Source: Clostridium sp. CM027 (GTDB taxonomy: Bacteria; Bacillota; Clostridia; Clostridiales; Clostridiaceae). From it: a stretch of 64,000 nt of DNA. The stretch spans positions 3,180,501-3,244,500 of the forward strand of contig NZ_CP077725.1 in NCBI RefSeq assembly GCF_024730565.1. Reading direction: 5' to 3'. The notes beneath the pieces are model-generated. The model had not been told where the DNA came from and made no database searches. It saw nothing but the letters and a program-made list of their open reading frames with translations. Positions 63,744 to 64,000 of the stretch are shown here, one piece after another (position 1 is the first letter of the stretch; the number at the start of each line of letters is the position of its first letter). The translations under genes were made by a program, and so were the position numbers.

Positions 63744-63827
63744 GTTGTATATATTATTAAAAATATACTTGCTGAGTTAAAAAAAGAAAATAGATTAATA
63801 CAAAAGGTTATAGGAGGACGTGTATGA
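63744..63827 (+). other. Short frame coupled to the DUF3990-like gene
   Basis: A 27-codon open stretch that lacks an ATG, GTG or TTG start ends in [15 protein letters not shown] with a TGA that overlaps the next ATG. It could be the remnant of a small partner gene, as DUF3990 genes often have one. Evidence is weak. Confidence 0.3.
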
Positions 63828-64000
63828 TTGTATACCATGGTAGCAATGTGATTGTTGAGAGACCTATTTTATTAACACCAAAACGAACATTGGATTTTGG
63901 TACAGGTTTTTATACAACAACAAATAAAAATCAGGCAATAAGTTTTGCCCATAAAGTAATGCTTAGAAATGATAGTAAAACTAAAGCAGTTAGTATGTAT
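63824..64000 (+). CDS. DUF3990-like ADP-ribosyltransferase-fold protein (3' end outside window)
   Basis: The first 59 codons of a gene cut by the window edge. It starts [14 protein letters not shown] and has [20 protein letters not shown], the pattern I know from DUF3990 proteins, which belong to the ADP-ribosyltransferase-like group and often lie next to DUF3791 genes in toxin-antitoxin-like pairs. AGGAGG at 63812-63817 precedes ATG 63824. Whether it is an active enzyme cannot be judged from this part. Confidence 0.75.
   Translation, partial: MIVYHGSNVIVERPILLTPKRTLDFGTGFYTTTNKNQAISFAHKVMLRNDSKTKAVSMY

Overview
The window is AT-rich DNA from a spore-forming anaerobic Firmicute, most likely Clostridium in the strict sense; I do not name a species. 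The grounds are strong AGGAGG ribosome-binding sites, split transketolase genes, a four-module flavodiiron-rubredoxin-oxidoreductase fusion, an acpS / GerS-like lipoprotein / alr / ndoAI-ndoA cluster, and an ftsE-ftsX-ctp-PDZ block in the order known from Bacillus. No tRNA, rRNA, CRISPR array or intact insertion sequence was seen.

Layout. 1-5643: end of a surface polysaccharide locus (three family 2 glycosyltransferases, rmlA, rmlC, an O-antigen-ligase-like polymerase). 5837-12943: two secreted cell-wall hydrolases, an amidase with seven and a glucosaminidase with three copies of one Ig-like repeat, a coiled-coil membrane protein between them, then an LCP glycopolymer transferase. 13566-16815: argD-argB divergent from argC, with paired ARG boxes; ArgC lacks its catalytic cysteine. 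18145-21097: feoA-feoA-feoB-feoC-like iron uptake behind Fur-like boxes. 21191-25263: a phosphodiester-glycosidase-family protein, an orphan hybrid-free histidine kinase, and a small anchored protein with a repeat-rich leader. 25421-30661: an osmolyte ABC system (two permease/binding-protein fusions sharing one CBS-domain ATPase) and a BusR-like GntR/RCK_C regulator. 30969-32571: mgtE with a long leader that carries a 29-codon upstream ORF and mutually exclusive hairpins.

32690-46131: galE, a small secreted-peptide ORF, a membrane MutS-like ATPase, tandem DUF2140-like genes, an EamA exporter, a ferritin-like protein, a lactonase-type propeller, a GGDEF protein, a Cof phosphatase, a candidate small RNA, a 47-aa acidic protein and a second amidase. 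46197-56925: flavodiiron protein FdpF, a DegV protein, a small exporter, a DUF6514-like protein, acpS, a GerS-like lipoprotein, alr, the EndoAI/EndoA toxin-antitoxin pair and split transketolase. 57163-61839: ftsE, ftsX, a CtpA-type protease and a MinJ-position PDZ protein. 62185-64000: small membrane proteins, an Xre regulator and the start of a DUF3990 ART-like gene cut by the window edge.

The strongest unexplained signals are in non-coding DNA: the mgtE leader, whose upstream peptide resembles enterobacterial MgtL in style and whose acidic codons form one arm of a hairpin that competes with masking of the mgtE ribosome-binding site; a promoter-terminator pair with no gene (about 140 nt, C-rich motif); and three families of small palindromic repeat elements. 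The fossil ATPase tail in the osmolyte operon and the Cys-to-Tyr change in ArgC are the most striking coding-level observations.
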